Source of the DNA: Lucifuga dentata
Lineage: Eukaryota > Chordata > Actinopteri > Ophidiiformes > Bythitidae
Assembly (NCBI GenBank): GCA_014773175.1
Contig: VXCM01001006.1
Coordinates: 60,001 to 124,000, forward strand
DNA: 64,000 bases
Direction of reading: 5' to 3'
The position numbers and the translations under genes were made by a program. Position 1 is the first letter of the stretch. Every line of letters begins with the position of its first letter. Shown piece after piece: positions 49,561 to 61,079 of this stretch. Below the pieces are notes generated by a model. It was not told where the DNA came from, did not search any database, and worked only from the letters and a program-made list of their open reading frames with translations.

Positions 49561-50324
49561 CACTTCATGAGTGAATTGTGTTCTTTCTTTTGATAATAAT
49601 CACTGTTTACATTGCAAATGGTAATTTCCCTCTTTTCCATCTTGCTTATATCAGCCCCCCNTTTTGCCGTCTGTCTGGATCTTTCTGCTTCACTCCCTTC
49701 CTTTGGCGCCTCCGACATGTCGACAGATAGTCGCGAGCCTGTCAAAACGAAATGTTACAACAGAGAGAATAAATCAAGTGAAAGAACATCAAACAAGTGC
49801 TGTATTTTTCTGTTATTCCACTGTAAAATCTCCTCACATTCATCTTTTCAGTATTGCTAATTAAACATGAGACAGAAAGGTCAGTGTTGCAATACCACAG
49901 GCAAATGTCAGTGTAAACAGAAGCAGAGCGTTGAACATGCTCTCCTTTCCCCATTGCTTGGGCCCATTATTAGTGGATTTTACTTTTAGAAATTCAGATA
50001 GATTGAATGTTCTAAATTGATTGAAAATGGCATGAAAAATAGAAAAAGAAAAGAAATCCAGTTGGAAATTGTGTAAAATATCAAATATATTTCACTCAAA
50101 AATTCAGTGGCTTTTCCAATGCAAACTCTTGGTAGTGTAACCTATTTTCTTTTTACTTTACTTTAAAAATCTGGCACATCACCATGTTTTCTTTAGATTT
50201 TGCTCTGCTTTTTAGCACCAAAGGCGTATTCTGAGCTGTCATTGTTGCTGGATGATCTAAGTACTGTAAACTACAGTGAACAGTGGCCTTTAACAGCAGG
50301 AAACAAAACACATTTTGGATGCTT

Positions 50325-50349
50325 GGGGGGGGGGNGGGGGGGGGGGGGG
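50325..50349. other. Poly(G) tract interrupted by N (contig join)
   Basis: Ten G, N at 50335, fourteen G. Confidence 0.8.
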
Positions 50350-51020
50350 ATTTGAATAAAAATGATTTAATTTAAATTTGCACTGTAAACAGTCTATTTT
50401 TGATTTTAAAAAAATGGTAAAAACAATTATCTTAACCAACCATCACAGTAAAAACGATTCCTGATACACCACCATGCAAACGTACAATGATTTCTGCCCT
50501 TTTCTCACTCATTTATTTACATATCCAGTGCGCACATCTCTATGCAGACTCTGTCCCATTGCAGTTTCCTCATGTGATGGTGTGTTCCACACCCTGAGCT
50601 CCTTCCTGTATAATGGCCCACTGAATCATGTGACAGAGCCCCTAGAGCCGCTGTTATATCACTTATTTATCTCCCAGCCACAGAAAGGGGAGGTGACTCT
50701 TTAAAGACTATCTGAATGGCACACATCCCACAGACTTCTATTGGCTGTAGATTTCCATCACCCCCCTCACAGGCCGCCATCGTCCACGCTCAGATATTTC
50801 ACCGTAGGCAGATGCCACATTAGAGTAGGCACCGCTGTGCTGCCGTACATGCTGCTAGCAACACGCGCCTTCGTGTCAGAGCGTGCAAGGAAACGCGAGC
50901 GGGAGAGAGAAAATGAGCGGGCGAGGGAGAAAAGACGAGAGGAGTCAAATGATCCAGAACATATTATTCTGTCATTTGGAAATGGTGTTAGAAGGCGAAT
51001 CGTCTCACCGGCACCTAATG

Positions 51021-51047
51021 CCCCCCCCCCCCCCNCCCCCCCCCCCC
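51021..51047. other. Poly(C) tract interrupted by N (contig join)
   Basis: Fourteen C, N at 51035, twelve C. Confidence 0.8.
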
Positions 51048-52127
51048 GACCCTTAGGTGGCACATTTTCTGCAAATTGTGTTCTTCTGTCATTCATTATA
51101 TTATACAGTCAGAAAATAACAACTAATAATTATTAAGATTAAATGTGAATAGCATACTAATAATGAATACATGTTAATCTGTCATCTCATTTATATAAAT
51201 GACCATTTTACATAAATAGATTTGTTCATTTTGATGCTTTAAATACACAAGCTATTCTTACCAATTATACATTGCAAAATGTGGACTATTACCAATTCCT
51301 AAAGGATTTTTGTACCTGGTTAAACTCCCTAGTAACCTATGCACCATAAATCACAATGATACAGTTCCCAATGTGAACCGAGCGCACAATTGCATAATAA
51401 ATAGGTTTTAGTGCTGTTAAGCTAAACGACTACATTTATTTGAAATGAAATAAATAAAATTAATCAAAAAATATCAACACCTAAAGGCGCTGAAATGGAA
51501 GAATGACCCTCACAGCTGTTACGGTGCATAAAGTCACTTTTTGTCACGCTCCCAGAGCAGCTCAGTGTCTCACTCGAGGACATTTTGTCACGGATGGACA
51601 GTTGCTTTGTGTGAATCGATCGGGTGACCTTTCGGCTAAAAGAAAAAATAAGCTCTCACCACTTGCCTCCGACAATGAGGTTGTGCTTTTTCACACATCT
51701 GTAAACGGCCGAGGAGGCGAACTTAAATGATGCTTAATACCTTGAATACAATCCTATTACTCCACCGTTTAACATTGCATTCCGTAAACGTTTGAACCGT
51801 AGTTTCAATTGTACCGTTTGCATAGAGAATACGCAGAAATCTTTAAATGTAATCCTCTTAATGGCATACTATTCATGTGGCAGAAATACTCTGTCTGATC
51901 TCTCCACGTTCAACCAGTCATGCATACTTTACGTTTTTCTGACTGATCCCCGCACAAATAAACAGGGAAACTGTAGCTTTGTATCATTATACATGCAAGA
52001 TAAAGTTCAAAGGCAACTTCAAAACCTCAGAACGTTGATAGATTCCTTTGTGCTTCTTCTTCTACTCCCAGCTCCAGTGGGTCCTTCCAGCTTTTTGCTA
52101 GATTTCTTTCAATGGGGATCGATAGGA

Positions 52128-52167
52128 TGAGAGAGAGGGAGAGAGGGAGGGAGGGAGGGAGAGGGAC
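52128..52167. repeat. GA/GGGA-rich simple repeat
   Basis: Imperfect GAGAGAGGGA and GGGA units. Confidence 0.85.
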
Positions 52168-53946
52168 AGAAAGAACTTCTCACTCTGTAAATTAGGCCTC
52201 CTGTCAGGGTGAAGAACCCGTTTCATTTTGAAGTTCATGTTTGGAGAAGGTGTTAAAAAACGATGGGAAGATTGTTAATACTTTCTGTTCCCAGACAGCG
52301 GAATCTCTTGGCCTCATAGAAAGGCTTCAGCATGAATGTGAGTCGTAGTCAACAATTTATTTATTTATCCAGTTATGCAGGTGGATGAGGAGTCAGGGTG
52401 GAATTTTGCATGGTTAATTATTCTCAGTTGTCCCAGTTAATCTTTGAGCACTGAGGTACAGGCAGATGCAGCGATCGGTCCCTCTGCCAAAAAGCACATC
52501 TGTGCTCCAGGAGAAAAGGCGTGGAGGGACGAGAGGATATGCCGATGTTTTTTGGCACTACTGGGTGTAATTTAGAGGGGGCCTCCATATTGCAGGGTAT
52601 AAGATTTGGATAATATTTTGGGAAATAAGCGGGAAAACTCCAGAGATTGTTGAAGTTTGAATGTGACGTGTTTCAACTCAAATTAGGCCTGGTTTTAAGT
52701 CTTATTGTTTAGAGAATGGACAAAACATTTATAGGATTGCAGCTTAGCAAATGATTTCCGAAGAGAAAACCCAAAATGTGTGTAAACCATTTTATATGAA
52801 TTGTGCAATTAAGTCACAAAAATCCGTTCTAATCTCACCTCTCCTTCAGTGCAGCAATTTCTCTTCTTTAGGGCAGATTTCATTTTTGAAGTTTATGACT
52901 TATCCTTACAAATAAATAATTGCAATACACCCCACAGGGAACTGCACACATTTTAATCAGCGTTAACCTCAGGCTTTGACGTGGAAAAACTCATCTTGCT
53001 GTATTTATTTCTTTTTTATTTCTTCAGAGATGTATGAATATTCAAGATTAATTTGCATTATTATCTTTACCCCCACAATGAGTAACAAAGAGCGCGGTTA
53101 GGAGGGAGTCTGGGAGACAGACGTCGGCACACAATGGCAGATTCATTAGACAGCACTGAGTGTCATTTCCTCACACGCTGAAGAACACGATCACTCACAA
53201 GTATGAGGACAGGGGTCAGACAAAAAGAGGGAAAGTTGTTAAATGTTCCAATAATAATCTCTAAACTCACATGCAGTGTGTACGTGTGCATTTGTGTACA
53301 AGCAAGAGAGAGCTGTATTCACACAAAACTACACACCACTGCAATGCTTACGCAACCAGTGTTGCTGTTACTACAAAAAACACTACAAGTACCACTTTAC
53401 TCCTCTGACTACTACGAACAACGACTTGACTAAACTTTGTTGACATTGAGTTTTCAGCGAAATTTAAAGTTGTGAAACTATAACAGTAAAGTAGATGGAA
53501 GACATAAAGACTCAAACCATTAAACAGATAAACGAAAGGAAAGATGTAACAAAATAAACACGTGAAATAACCCCAGTGTGAAGTCAAAACCAACATCAAG
53601 GCAAATCTAAAGTAGCATGTATTATGAGGCATTTTCAAAATGATATTGAATTTGCTGGTTTGAGCTCCTGAGGTGCGGCGTTTAGACAGTCTAGAGTAAA
53701 TGGACATTGTCTTTATTTTGGTCGCTGAAGATGACAAACAGTTTGCAGCATCAGCCTTTATTATGTATGTTGCCGTTTCATTGACATGATGCAAGAGCAT
53801 CAGCGATTATCTACGCTCACCTCCTTTCAGGAATGTATAATCTAGATAAACACACCAGTGGTCCTTGTTGAGTCGGCGTGTGAAATGATGGTGAATCTGT
53901 TTGCTCAGCCGTGGCTGCATGGATGTTAGGAAAAATGGTGTTGTTT

Positions 53947-53948
<2 letters not shown>

Positions 53949-53982
<34 letters not shown>
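53949..53982. repeat. (AT)n microsatellite
   Basis: About 16 AT units. Confidence 0.95.
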
Positions 53983-53986
<4 letters not shown>

Positions 53987-54308
53987 CATGCTGAAATGAT
54001 GTGATGTCAAAACAGCAAAGTCGGTCACTAATAAGCTTGCTCACCCCAGATGTGCAAACACATGTGCGCACACATATCCTCACAGGTAGAAAGCATGGTC
54101 CCTAGTGTACCTTTGGCAGCGTGAGGTTTGTCCGCCCGTGCGTAACGCCATCAGCTTACAGTAGAAGGAGCTGACAGCATTTCGTCCTATACCCTGTGTG
54201 CTGCCACTCTCCCTGAGTGTAGCTCAGTGACTCGTTCCTTTCTCTCTGTCACCTGGAGACACAGAGGGACCCCTCTGACGTGACGGTTTGCCCCGGCTGC
54301 CGAGAAAC

Positions 54309-54322
54309 GGCGCCCCCTACTG
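54309..54322 (-). promoter_or_regulatory. CTCF-like binding site
   Basis: The minus strand reads CAGTAGGGGGCGCC, which fits the core of the vertebrate CTCF consensus (CCASYAGRKGGCRSY) at nearly every position. The upstream base is A instead of C. CTCF sites organise chromatin loops. The match is seen in the sequence; occupancy is inference. It lies in a locally GC-rich stretch (54120-54330). Confidence 0.45.
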
Positions 54323-54449
54323 TGTGCAAAACGGAGGCTGCATTCATGGCAAGTCAGAAATTTGATCATACAAACCACCAAACTATAAAATCGAATTAAA
54401 GACAGGATAGTGTCCTTGAGAGAGTAGGAATTAGATGTATTACACTGTC

Positions 54450-54471
54450 TTTTTTTTTTTTTTTTTTTTTN
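54450..54471. other. Poly(T) ending in N (contig join)
   Basis: Twenty-one T followed by N at 54471; sequence resumes with GTCTG. Confidence 0.75.
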
Positions 54472-54866
54472 GTCTGTTACATACTTATTCCGATTTACAG
54501 TGGCTGCTTCTGGAAGTTTGCTAAATTATCATGAAGGTATTCTCTTTTTTAAATTAGGAGAAAAAGTATGAATTTGAACGTGGGATTCTTAAAAGTAAAC
54601 TCCTCGTTTTCCATCCATGTCCCTGTCTTGACTTTCTCCTCCCTCTCTCTCCTTTTACTCCTCTCACCTCCTCTGACAGCTGCAGCACACTGACCCGGCC
54701 TGTCAACAGTGTCAGGTGTAACTCCCCAAATCTAAAAGCACTCATCTTCCTCTGAGCAGTGACAGCATGATTACACTTTTCATCATAACTGTGAGGTCTT
54801 AACATGAGCCGATTCCTCTCCCCTGGAAAACTGCATGGAGCTGTAGAAAGAGAGGGAGGGGGGGAN

Positions 54867-54914
<48 letters not shown>
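54867..54914. repeat. (GA)n microsatellite
   Basis: About 24 GA units starting directly after an N at 54866, so the full tract length is uncertain. Confidence 0.93.
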
Positions 54915-54917
<3 letters not shown>

Positions 54918-54998
54918 TGCAGGGGTGCAGTTGCTATGAAGCAGGGAGAGACAACTGCATATGCAAACATGGATAAAGATTTTTAATATATTGGGTAA

Positions 54999-55436
54999 GA
55001 TTCATGAAACACAGTGCCAGACCTGATTTGTTGATAAGGGTGAATGTTGTCACACAACCATGTTTCCTCATTCATAAACGCCTGTTACCGGAATATTTTA
55101 GCGTTTGCCTTGAAGGAGGTGTGACGGTATCATGCCGGGGAAGCGATCGAAAAAACACACCAAAAATTCACCCAAAATCAAAGTCACCCAAAAATTAAGA
55201 CCTGTTTCAGTCTGGTGGTAAATTATTTGCGGTATGAAATATTGGCAACGATTTAAACTGTATTTGGCTCATATGTTAGTGATCAATACATTTAATAGAC
55301 AAGCCCACTCAGCTGATCAGCCAGTTTATTTAAATGGTAAGTTTTGATCCAATGTCACACGCATTCTGTTGGCACTGCTCCTCTTCCTCAAGCCTCGTCC
55401 TCTTTGTCTCTCTCCACACAGACACACACCACCACT
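54999..55436. repeat. Dispersed repeat, copy B (partner at 36856-37225)
   Basis: Same order of shared phrases as copy A, from 'gattcatgaaacacagtgcc' to 'cctcaagcctcgtcc' and a TC/CA-rich tail. Copy B is about 70 bp longer, with extra sequence near 55150-55190 and 55220-55270. The same orientation in both places excludes a simple palindrome. The copies have diverged substantially, so neither is recent. Confidence 0.75.
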
Positions 55437-55789
55437 CTTGAGGTTAACATAGCAGTCTGTGGTGCTTTGGTGACATTTCCACATTCAAAGCTGAGACTTA
55501 GACTAGAATTATAAGTCCATATTCATCAGACTGCATTGGAAATACATCTCCCACATTTTAATGAGGTGTTGCATATAGTATTTACCACCCACTATGATCA
55601 GCCATGACTAGGTTGAAAAAACTGCAGTGTAATATCAATTTAAATTATTAAACTCTCTCTTAAATTGATCTATCTCTTAATGCATTTAACTGTTCTTTAT
55701 AGACGGGTGCAATGCTAAACGTGACCTAGCGTTGACCCACACAGCGTGGTATTTATTGCACAGTGATCTTCTTTCATAGATGCTAAATG
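55437..55789. other. Non-coding DNA, nothing recognised
   Basis: AT-rich unique sequence between two repeat copies. Confidence 0.4.
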
Positions 55790-56013
55790 CATTATATGGC
55801 TTTTCTACCTAAGCAGGAAAAAGCACTTTACAGTTCCTCTCATTCACCCACTTCCACAGTACAGTGATGGCAGGGGAGCTGCTGCGACCTGCTCATCAGG
55901 AGCAGTGTCAGATTCCGTGTCTTGCTCAATTAGGGTAGAAGGAGCTGGGAATCAAACTGCCAACCTTCCAATAATGGATGACCTCCTTTACCTGAACTAC
56001 TTTCTCCCCATTA
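55790..56013. repeat. Degenerate copy of a common fish repeat (TATATGGC...CTTGCTCAA type)
   Basis: The order of phrases matches a repeat very frequent in fish genomes: ATTATATGGCTTTTCTACCT, then CACTTTAC, CATTCACCCA, GTGATGGCAGGGGAGCTGCT, CTGCTCATCAGGAGCA, GTGTCTTGCTCAA and a GGGAATCAAACTGCCAACCTT block. It finishes GATGACCTCCTTTACCTGAA. The GGGAATCAAAC part resembles a tRNA B-box in reverse, as in retroposons. Family name not known to me. Non-coding. Confidence 0.7.
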
Positions 56014-57894
56014 AAAAAAATAAAAAACATAATAATACTTACAAATCAATTACAGGACATAGTCATAATCAGGAAGCGCAAGTGGTAAACAGAAGGTTTG
56101 TGAATATGAAGCATGGAGACGCATGAACTCTGACAGTGAGTTTCAGAAATAAAGATGTGGGTCAGTGTGTCAGACGTCTTTCTGTTAAAGCTTAATTTCA
56201 CAGAACTCACTACTGAAACTGTCACTGTCTAAATTAGTTTTAATGTGTTCTTTATGAACAATACCGGGAAAAGGTAACAGGAATGCTGTTTTGCCTTTTA
56301 AATATGTCTCAGGTCGGTGATGTTTGCCACAGCCTGAATGAATTTAAGAGTAAGCATGTTGTTCTTCCATCCTTTACTCTATTTGTCTCGTGTAGCGGAT
56401 TGGGAGCATCATTAGCCGAGATTCCATCAGTGTCAATAGATTTGGTTGTTGCCATCTGCTTCACTCAGCTACGGTAGGGATTAATGGTCAAATCCCTGCC
56501 TAGCTACCCATCAGTGCTAATCTAGAGCTCCCTTCCAATCNCACCACCACATCTCCTTAGTTCAGTATCTGTGGGTGAATTTGGATATACTGTACATATA
56601 TCCTGTTTATATACATATATTTCAGGTAAGACAGTGAATGATTTGTGTGTCCTAAGTCCAACCAAATGCTTATACTTGGTGGATCATAGTAGGGCTACAA
56701 TTTGGAAGAATCTGTCTAATAATATTATAAGTAATCTCTGGTTGGTTTATGTCTTGTACATGTGTTAGATCACATGGACAAAACAGTTGGTCCATACTCA
56801 CATCATGTAAGGACATATGAGAGACATGATGAAAAGCAGCTTAAGATCATAAAACCACCAGCTTTGATCTCAGAGTTACAGTTAACTCAAACTAAAATTA
56901 GCACCACCATCAGTGGCCCTCCATCACCACTTAACGCCACCAAATGAACAGGAGCCGTCATTACATATCTTCAAAGAATTGTATAAAATTGTGTGTTGTG
57001 ATTGGAAATCTTTTGTGTTTGAGTGTGTGTGTTTGCTGTAAAACATCAGGAAGCCGGCATTTAAAAACAGGTATACAAGAAACCTGAATTTATTGTATGT
57101 TGACTAAAATCTACAGCAACAAGAGATTTTGACATGTCTAATCATTTTAAATAAATTATATTTTGCAGAGGAAACCCCCAGTTCTGATCTTTAATGAATA
57201 TACTTGAATGTACATTGTAATATCTGGTTGGCAAAGTCAGTGTAATAGATCTAGTGCCTAGCGGAACCCAATAGTGTGCTCTAGCCGTGCTGATAATTAA
57301 AAGACGCATTGATCCCCTTCCCATTCTGTGGAACCTCCCCTTTGAGATCTAGTTCCTATTTCCTGCAGGATTTATTTATCACCCACAATGCCACAAGGGT
57401 GCTATCACTCACTGTGTAAAGAGGAGCGAGCGCTGTGGAAACAAGTAGAGAGAACAGAGAAAATGGTGCTCTTTGTGCTCATACGTCAGCAGACAGATGG
57501 ATGGCCCATTAGTGGACACGGTTGCATAGTTCAAGTCTTGTTTTAACACAGGTAAGAGAACAGGCATCTATGGAATTCTGGATGAAATGGAATTTGCTTC
57601 TGGAAATTTGCATACTTAGCTAATTTAAATTTGCACTTACCAACCATAGAATGTCAAATTATTTGTAGCCTTGTATCATAATAGCATTCAATTCATAATT
57701 GATTTTTTCAACATTAAAATCTAGAAAGTCTAAACAGTGAGAATGTATAAAAAAATAATATGAACTGAACTTTTCTGTTTTTTCTGTTCTTTAAAAAAAA
57801 TGTACAACAAAAAAACACTAATCACTGTATTAAATTAATAAAAAAAACATGCAAGACCAACTAAAAAATAGTGTATAATATTTTGGAATAAAAA
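56014..57894. other. Non-coding DNA, nothing recognised
   Basis: AT-rich sequence with a lone N at 56541. Open frames of 60-75 codons carry no motif. Confidence 0.45.
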
Positions 57895-58014
57895 TTATTC
57901 TAATATTCACTGCTCCAGTAGCATGTTTTCAGAGATGGTTGGCATTATGTAACATGTATGTAGGTTGTATTTATTAGGCTCAAAAGTGCAAAATCACAGA
58001 TATGCTCCTTTGAA
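57895..58014 (+). mobile_element. TTAAAGGA-family element, right half (copy 6)
   Basis: Contains 'cactgctccagtagcatg', 'tatgtaacatgtatgtaggt', 'tttattaggctcaaaagtgc' and a decayed terminus GCTCCTTTGAA at about 58014. No matching left end was found upstream. Confidence 0.65.
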
Positions 58015-58284
58015 ATTTCTGATGAAAAAAAAAATCACAGCAAACACTGCAATCATTTAGCAACTGCTAAACCAAATCTGTACCAATATATCATCACCAT
58101 GGGTATCATAGGTAAAAATTTCAGGGTAAATTGAATGTTTACAGAAAACAGTCACATAAGGTGCTGTTACATACATGTTACATATATGATGATATGTTAA
58201 GCATTCACTTCTGGCATGCGGCAGTAACTGAAAATCCATTGTTGTGTTGTAATTATGTCAGTGGCCTTAGTGGAATACTAACTT

Positions 58285-58308
58285 TTTGTTTGTTTGTTTG
58301 TTTGTTTG
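58285..58308. repeat. (TTTG)n microsatellite
   Basis: About five TTTG units. Confidence 0.85.
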
Positions 58309-58479
58309 GTGAAGTGGGAGCTGCTGCCAGTCAAATAATGTTAAATTGACACTGTTGAATGCTGGAAATATGCAGAGTAGCATATGAAGTAGCATTAGCT
58401 GCATGCACATAAATAACACTTAGTGCTATTCACTCCATGAACTGGGTGAACTATATATATACTGTATATATTGTGGTCT

Positions 58480-59239
58480 GACGATCCTGATGATTCATAC
58501 ACCTCTCGAACAGGCGGTGGTCTCTCTTCCTCTCTTGGTTGCGATCCTTCTCCCTTCTGAACAGGCAGCGACACAGGTAGTGACCTTTCTTCCATGACCT
58601 CCCGGACAGGTAGTAGAACAGATGATGGATCTTCTTCAGGTCGATCATTACTGGGATTCTCTTCTCCTGCCAGACGTTCGAACACACTTGAAGACAGTAA
58701 ACTTTCTGATCGCTTGAACGTGCTCTCAAGTTTACTCACAGCTTTTTCAACTTCAGAAGATTCTTCCCAGGTTCTCTCCACCCTTTGCACTTCTTCATAC
58801 AGCTGTTCAACACTTGTCGCTGTAATTCCAAGATCTTCCACTGAAATTTAATCTATCAACACATTTAACAACGGCTCATTGTCAGGATCGAATATGTCTT
58901 CCTGGACTCTGTCCTTCATTTTTNATTTAACAACGGCTCATTGTCAGGATCGAATATGTCTTCCTGGACTCTGTCCTTCATTTTTATTTTCCCCTAATTA
59001 TTTCTGGGCCCTTCTTCTGACCTTGTCGTCTTCCCTTGCTTTTTTCTGCGTTTTTGCAACTCATTTTTAGTAACTTGTTGATAAACTTTTTCAGCAAACT
59101 TTCTGTCTCGACCTTTGACATCAGGCCTTATGCTCCTTCCTCTTTCTGAGCGTGAGTGTGCTGAGTGTGGGTGTGCCTCTCGTCGGTGCCTTTGACTCCA
59201 TTTCCCCTTATTTTCTTCTTTCTCCTTTCTCTCCAATGG
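58480..59239 (-). pseudogene. Degraded coding segment of unknown family
   Basis: Minus-strand reading with protein-like composition, starting right beside the AT repeat. The first part (about 59239 to 58997) is very basic: RKEK-rich with the phrases RSERGRSIRPDVKGRDRKFA and YQQVTKNELQKRRKKQ. An in-frame TAG lies at 58994-58996. The frame continues through KDRVQEDIFDPDNEPLLN to a TAA at 58848-58850, then SVEDLGITATSVEQLYEEVQ. A charged, probably coiled-coil stretch follows, then an acidic/proline-rich part with three imperfect repeats of the type LPVREVMEE, SLPVQKGEG and PPPVREVYE. If the duplicated 62 bp is discounted, all parts lie in one frame, with two nonsense codons over about 250 codons. 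Function unknown; it could be a transposon accessory or gag-like protein, or a captured host exon. Confidence 0.45.
58863..58985. other. Perfect 61-bp direct duplication around N (assembly artefact)
   Basis: 58863-58923 equals 58925-58985, with N at 58924. It falls inside the degraded coding segment and splits it artificially. Confidence 0.9.
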
Positions 59240-59253
59240 CTCCTTTTTGACTA

Positions 59254-59316
59254 TATATATATATATATATATATCTATATATATATATTTATATATCTAT
59301 CTGTATATACATACTG

Positions 59317-59348
<32 letters not shown>

Positions 59349-59353
59349 CATAT
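59254..59353. repeat. (AT)n compound microsatellite
   Basis: About 100 bp of TA units with occasional C or G. Confidence 0.93.
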
Positions 59354-59364
59354 AGTTCACCCTG

Positions 59365-60655
59365 ATGTGCACCAGCAGCTGATAATGGCTGAAGACACAC
59401 CGACTCAGGGACGATGAGTGCCGGCTGTGTGGAGACATCTCAGAGAGAACAGCAGGTGGAATATTCATGTCACTGAGCAAAAACTCGAATCACTTGAAAT
59501 TTGAAATGCAGTCAGATCATAATGGTAATACTTACCAAAGTGAGGAGGTATGCTGTTGAAGTAAGGGCTACTTCACCATCCAATTAACGCTTTAATGCTC
59601 TCTCCAAATTTCCAGCGTGAGCACGACTGAAAGGTTATCTGCATAGTTAGGCTTTGTGCCCATGCGACATCTGATGCTTCTTCTGCCACTTGCGGGAATG
59701 CTGTTTTGCTGACACAGAGACGAATCTTGATGCAAGCCAGATGAAATGTGCATTATGGAAGGGGTAGTCACTTCTGAATGGAGATTGATTTACCCAGGAG
59801 CCCTCAATATGAGGTTCATTACAGTCAGAGCATCCATGATTTCCTGATTCTAAACACTCCTGATGGGCAGCGGTGGGTGTAATCAGGGGTGCAAACTCTC
59901 ACGAGCCCTCAAATTAGACTATTTCTGTTTATAAGATATAAAATGTCAGATATGACTGCTGCCATAACAACAGCCCAGCAGACTTGCAAATATCAACTAA
60001 GATGTTTGTTAGAAGACATTTCATGCATCGCACATCTGAACAGTGTTTTATCATCTCCTTAGGTAGCATCACTCCTGTCACACAGCATTTCTACTCATCT
60101 TTATTCAATAGCTTATTTTAAGTTTGCTTTTAATTTAAATTCATCTAAGCCCTATCACTTAACCAACATCATAAAGCAACTTGAAAACTTGATTGCTTTA
60201 AAATGACTTCTTCCCCACTCTGGCTCTGGGCCATTTCCTCCCTATGTAGCAATTGCATAGCAGGTATTCAATGTCAAAGGCAATCTGATTTAAGAAATTT
60301 AACAATGAGATTTTTTGCAGTTTCAGGAAGTGAGAGATATACTAAAACAATGAGATTTTCTTTTTCATAGTGTTTCAATAAAAGGTAAAGAAAAAATGAA
60401 GGAAGCAATGGTTTATGGGGGTGATATTGCTGTCCAGGTGGCTACGGGAATTAGGCGAGCACTGGCATCACAGTTTGATCCATTTTAAGCCTTGTAATTG
60501 GAAAGTGTCCCTCTGAGACGTATTATTACTGTACCTCATGCCTATGCATTTCAAGCATGGCGAGCACGCAGAGTCCATGCTCCACCACTGGAGATCGGCA
60601 TACAGAGCTCAAGGGCTGTCAGCTGTCACACTGTGCCCATTATTATGGGATGGAC
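59365..60655. other. Non-coding DNA, nothing recognised
   Basis: Unique-looking, no repeat ends or domains found. Confidence 0.45.

Positions 60656-60684
<29 letters not shown>
60656..60684. repeat. (CT)n microsatellite
   Basis: About 14 CT units. Confidence 0.95.
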
Positions 60685-60686
<2 letters not shown>

Positions 60687-60984
60687 GAATGGATGGAGGA
60701 ATATTTTACTCATTCAGTCAGCATGAAGACCGCCAATTACAGCAATTTGCTGATGACAATAAGTAAGGCACTGATATATAGGAGGCACAAGGTTACTCAT
60801 GATAGCAAGAAGCAAAGAGCGTTTGGGGCACTTCTTCACCGAATGCCCCTTCAAACCCGTACGGTCCTCTACCAGCCACACCTGCCATACCGCTACCTCC
60901 ATCAATGCTATTTATAGTCTGCTAACCTTTTGTTACCGGGCCTATATCCAAGCTCTGTCTCTTCAGCTCTGACATAAAAAGCCC

Positions 60985-61079
60985 TACTTTTTACCTTTAC
61001 TGTAAAGTGTATCGGGACCATGATGCATGGTGATTTTGCACTTTAAATAAATTGATTGATTGATTGATTGATTGATTGA
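60985..61079 (+). repeat. Probable retroposon 3' tail with (TTGA)n
   Basis: Sequence reading TTTACTGTAAAGTGTAT, then GGTGATTTTGCACTTTAAAT, then seven ATTG units (61051-61079). This matches the usual 3' end of fish LINE/SINE copies, in which 'gcgctatataaataaa' precedes ATTG repeats. Only the tail is recognisable. The body, if present, would lie upstream from roughly 60700. A 139-codon frame at 60498-60917 passes through the CT tract and is not called. Confidence 0.5.

Larger units (their letters stand above)
37226..53948. other. Long non-coding stretch
   Basis: About 16.7 kb with no exon or element that I can defend. It contains two unmerged duplications (40001-40135 and 41504-41628), CA tracts (42097-42118 and about 42332-42350), poly(T) at 47276-47299 and poly-G and poly-C joins (50325-50349 and 51021-51047). 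A GA/GGGA strip lies at 52128-52167 and a lone N at 49661. Parts of 49130-49560 look like regulatory DNA. A short sequence near 44640-44665 (ACAGGTGTACCAAATAAAAT) resembles the end of a known fish repeat, but too little remains to call it. Confidence 0.45.
53983..54998. other. Non-coding stretch with a CTCF-like site, a poly(T) join and a GA tract
   Basis: Carries the CTCF-like site at 54309-54322, poly(T) ending in N at 54471 and the GA tract at 54867-54914. A 138-codon minus-strand frame at 54554-54970 begins in the GA tract as a serine/leucine run and has no domain. Confidence 0.45.
58442..59364 (-). mobile_element. Candidate unclassified element with GGGTGAACTATAT inverted ends
   Basis: The left side reads CTGGGTGAACTATATATATA from 58442. 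The right side on the minus strand reads CAGGGTGAACTATATGTATA, ending at 59364. The 13-bp GGGTGAACTATAT core is identical, followed by AT-rich sequence on both sides (58454-58471 and 59254-59353). The interior is a degraded coding segment. A CAGGGTG start is reminiscent of hAT-type termini, but I see no convincing 8-bp target duplication and no hAT transposase motif. It may instead be a chance pairing of AT-rich sequence plus 8 bases. The N-flanked duplication at 58863-58985 inflates its length by 62 bp. Confidence 0.4.

Noticed and set aside
54554..54970. 138-codon minus-strand frame with a long serine-leucine run
   Set aside because: The run is translated (GA)n and contains an N; nothing coding-like remains.
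60498..60917. 139-codon plus-strand frame
   Set aside because: It passes through a CT microsatellite and lies next to a retroposon tail. No motif.
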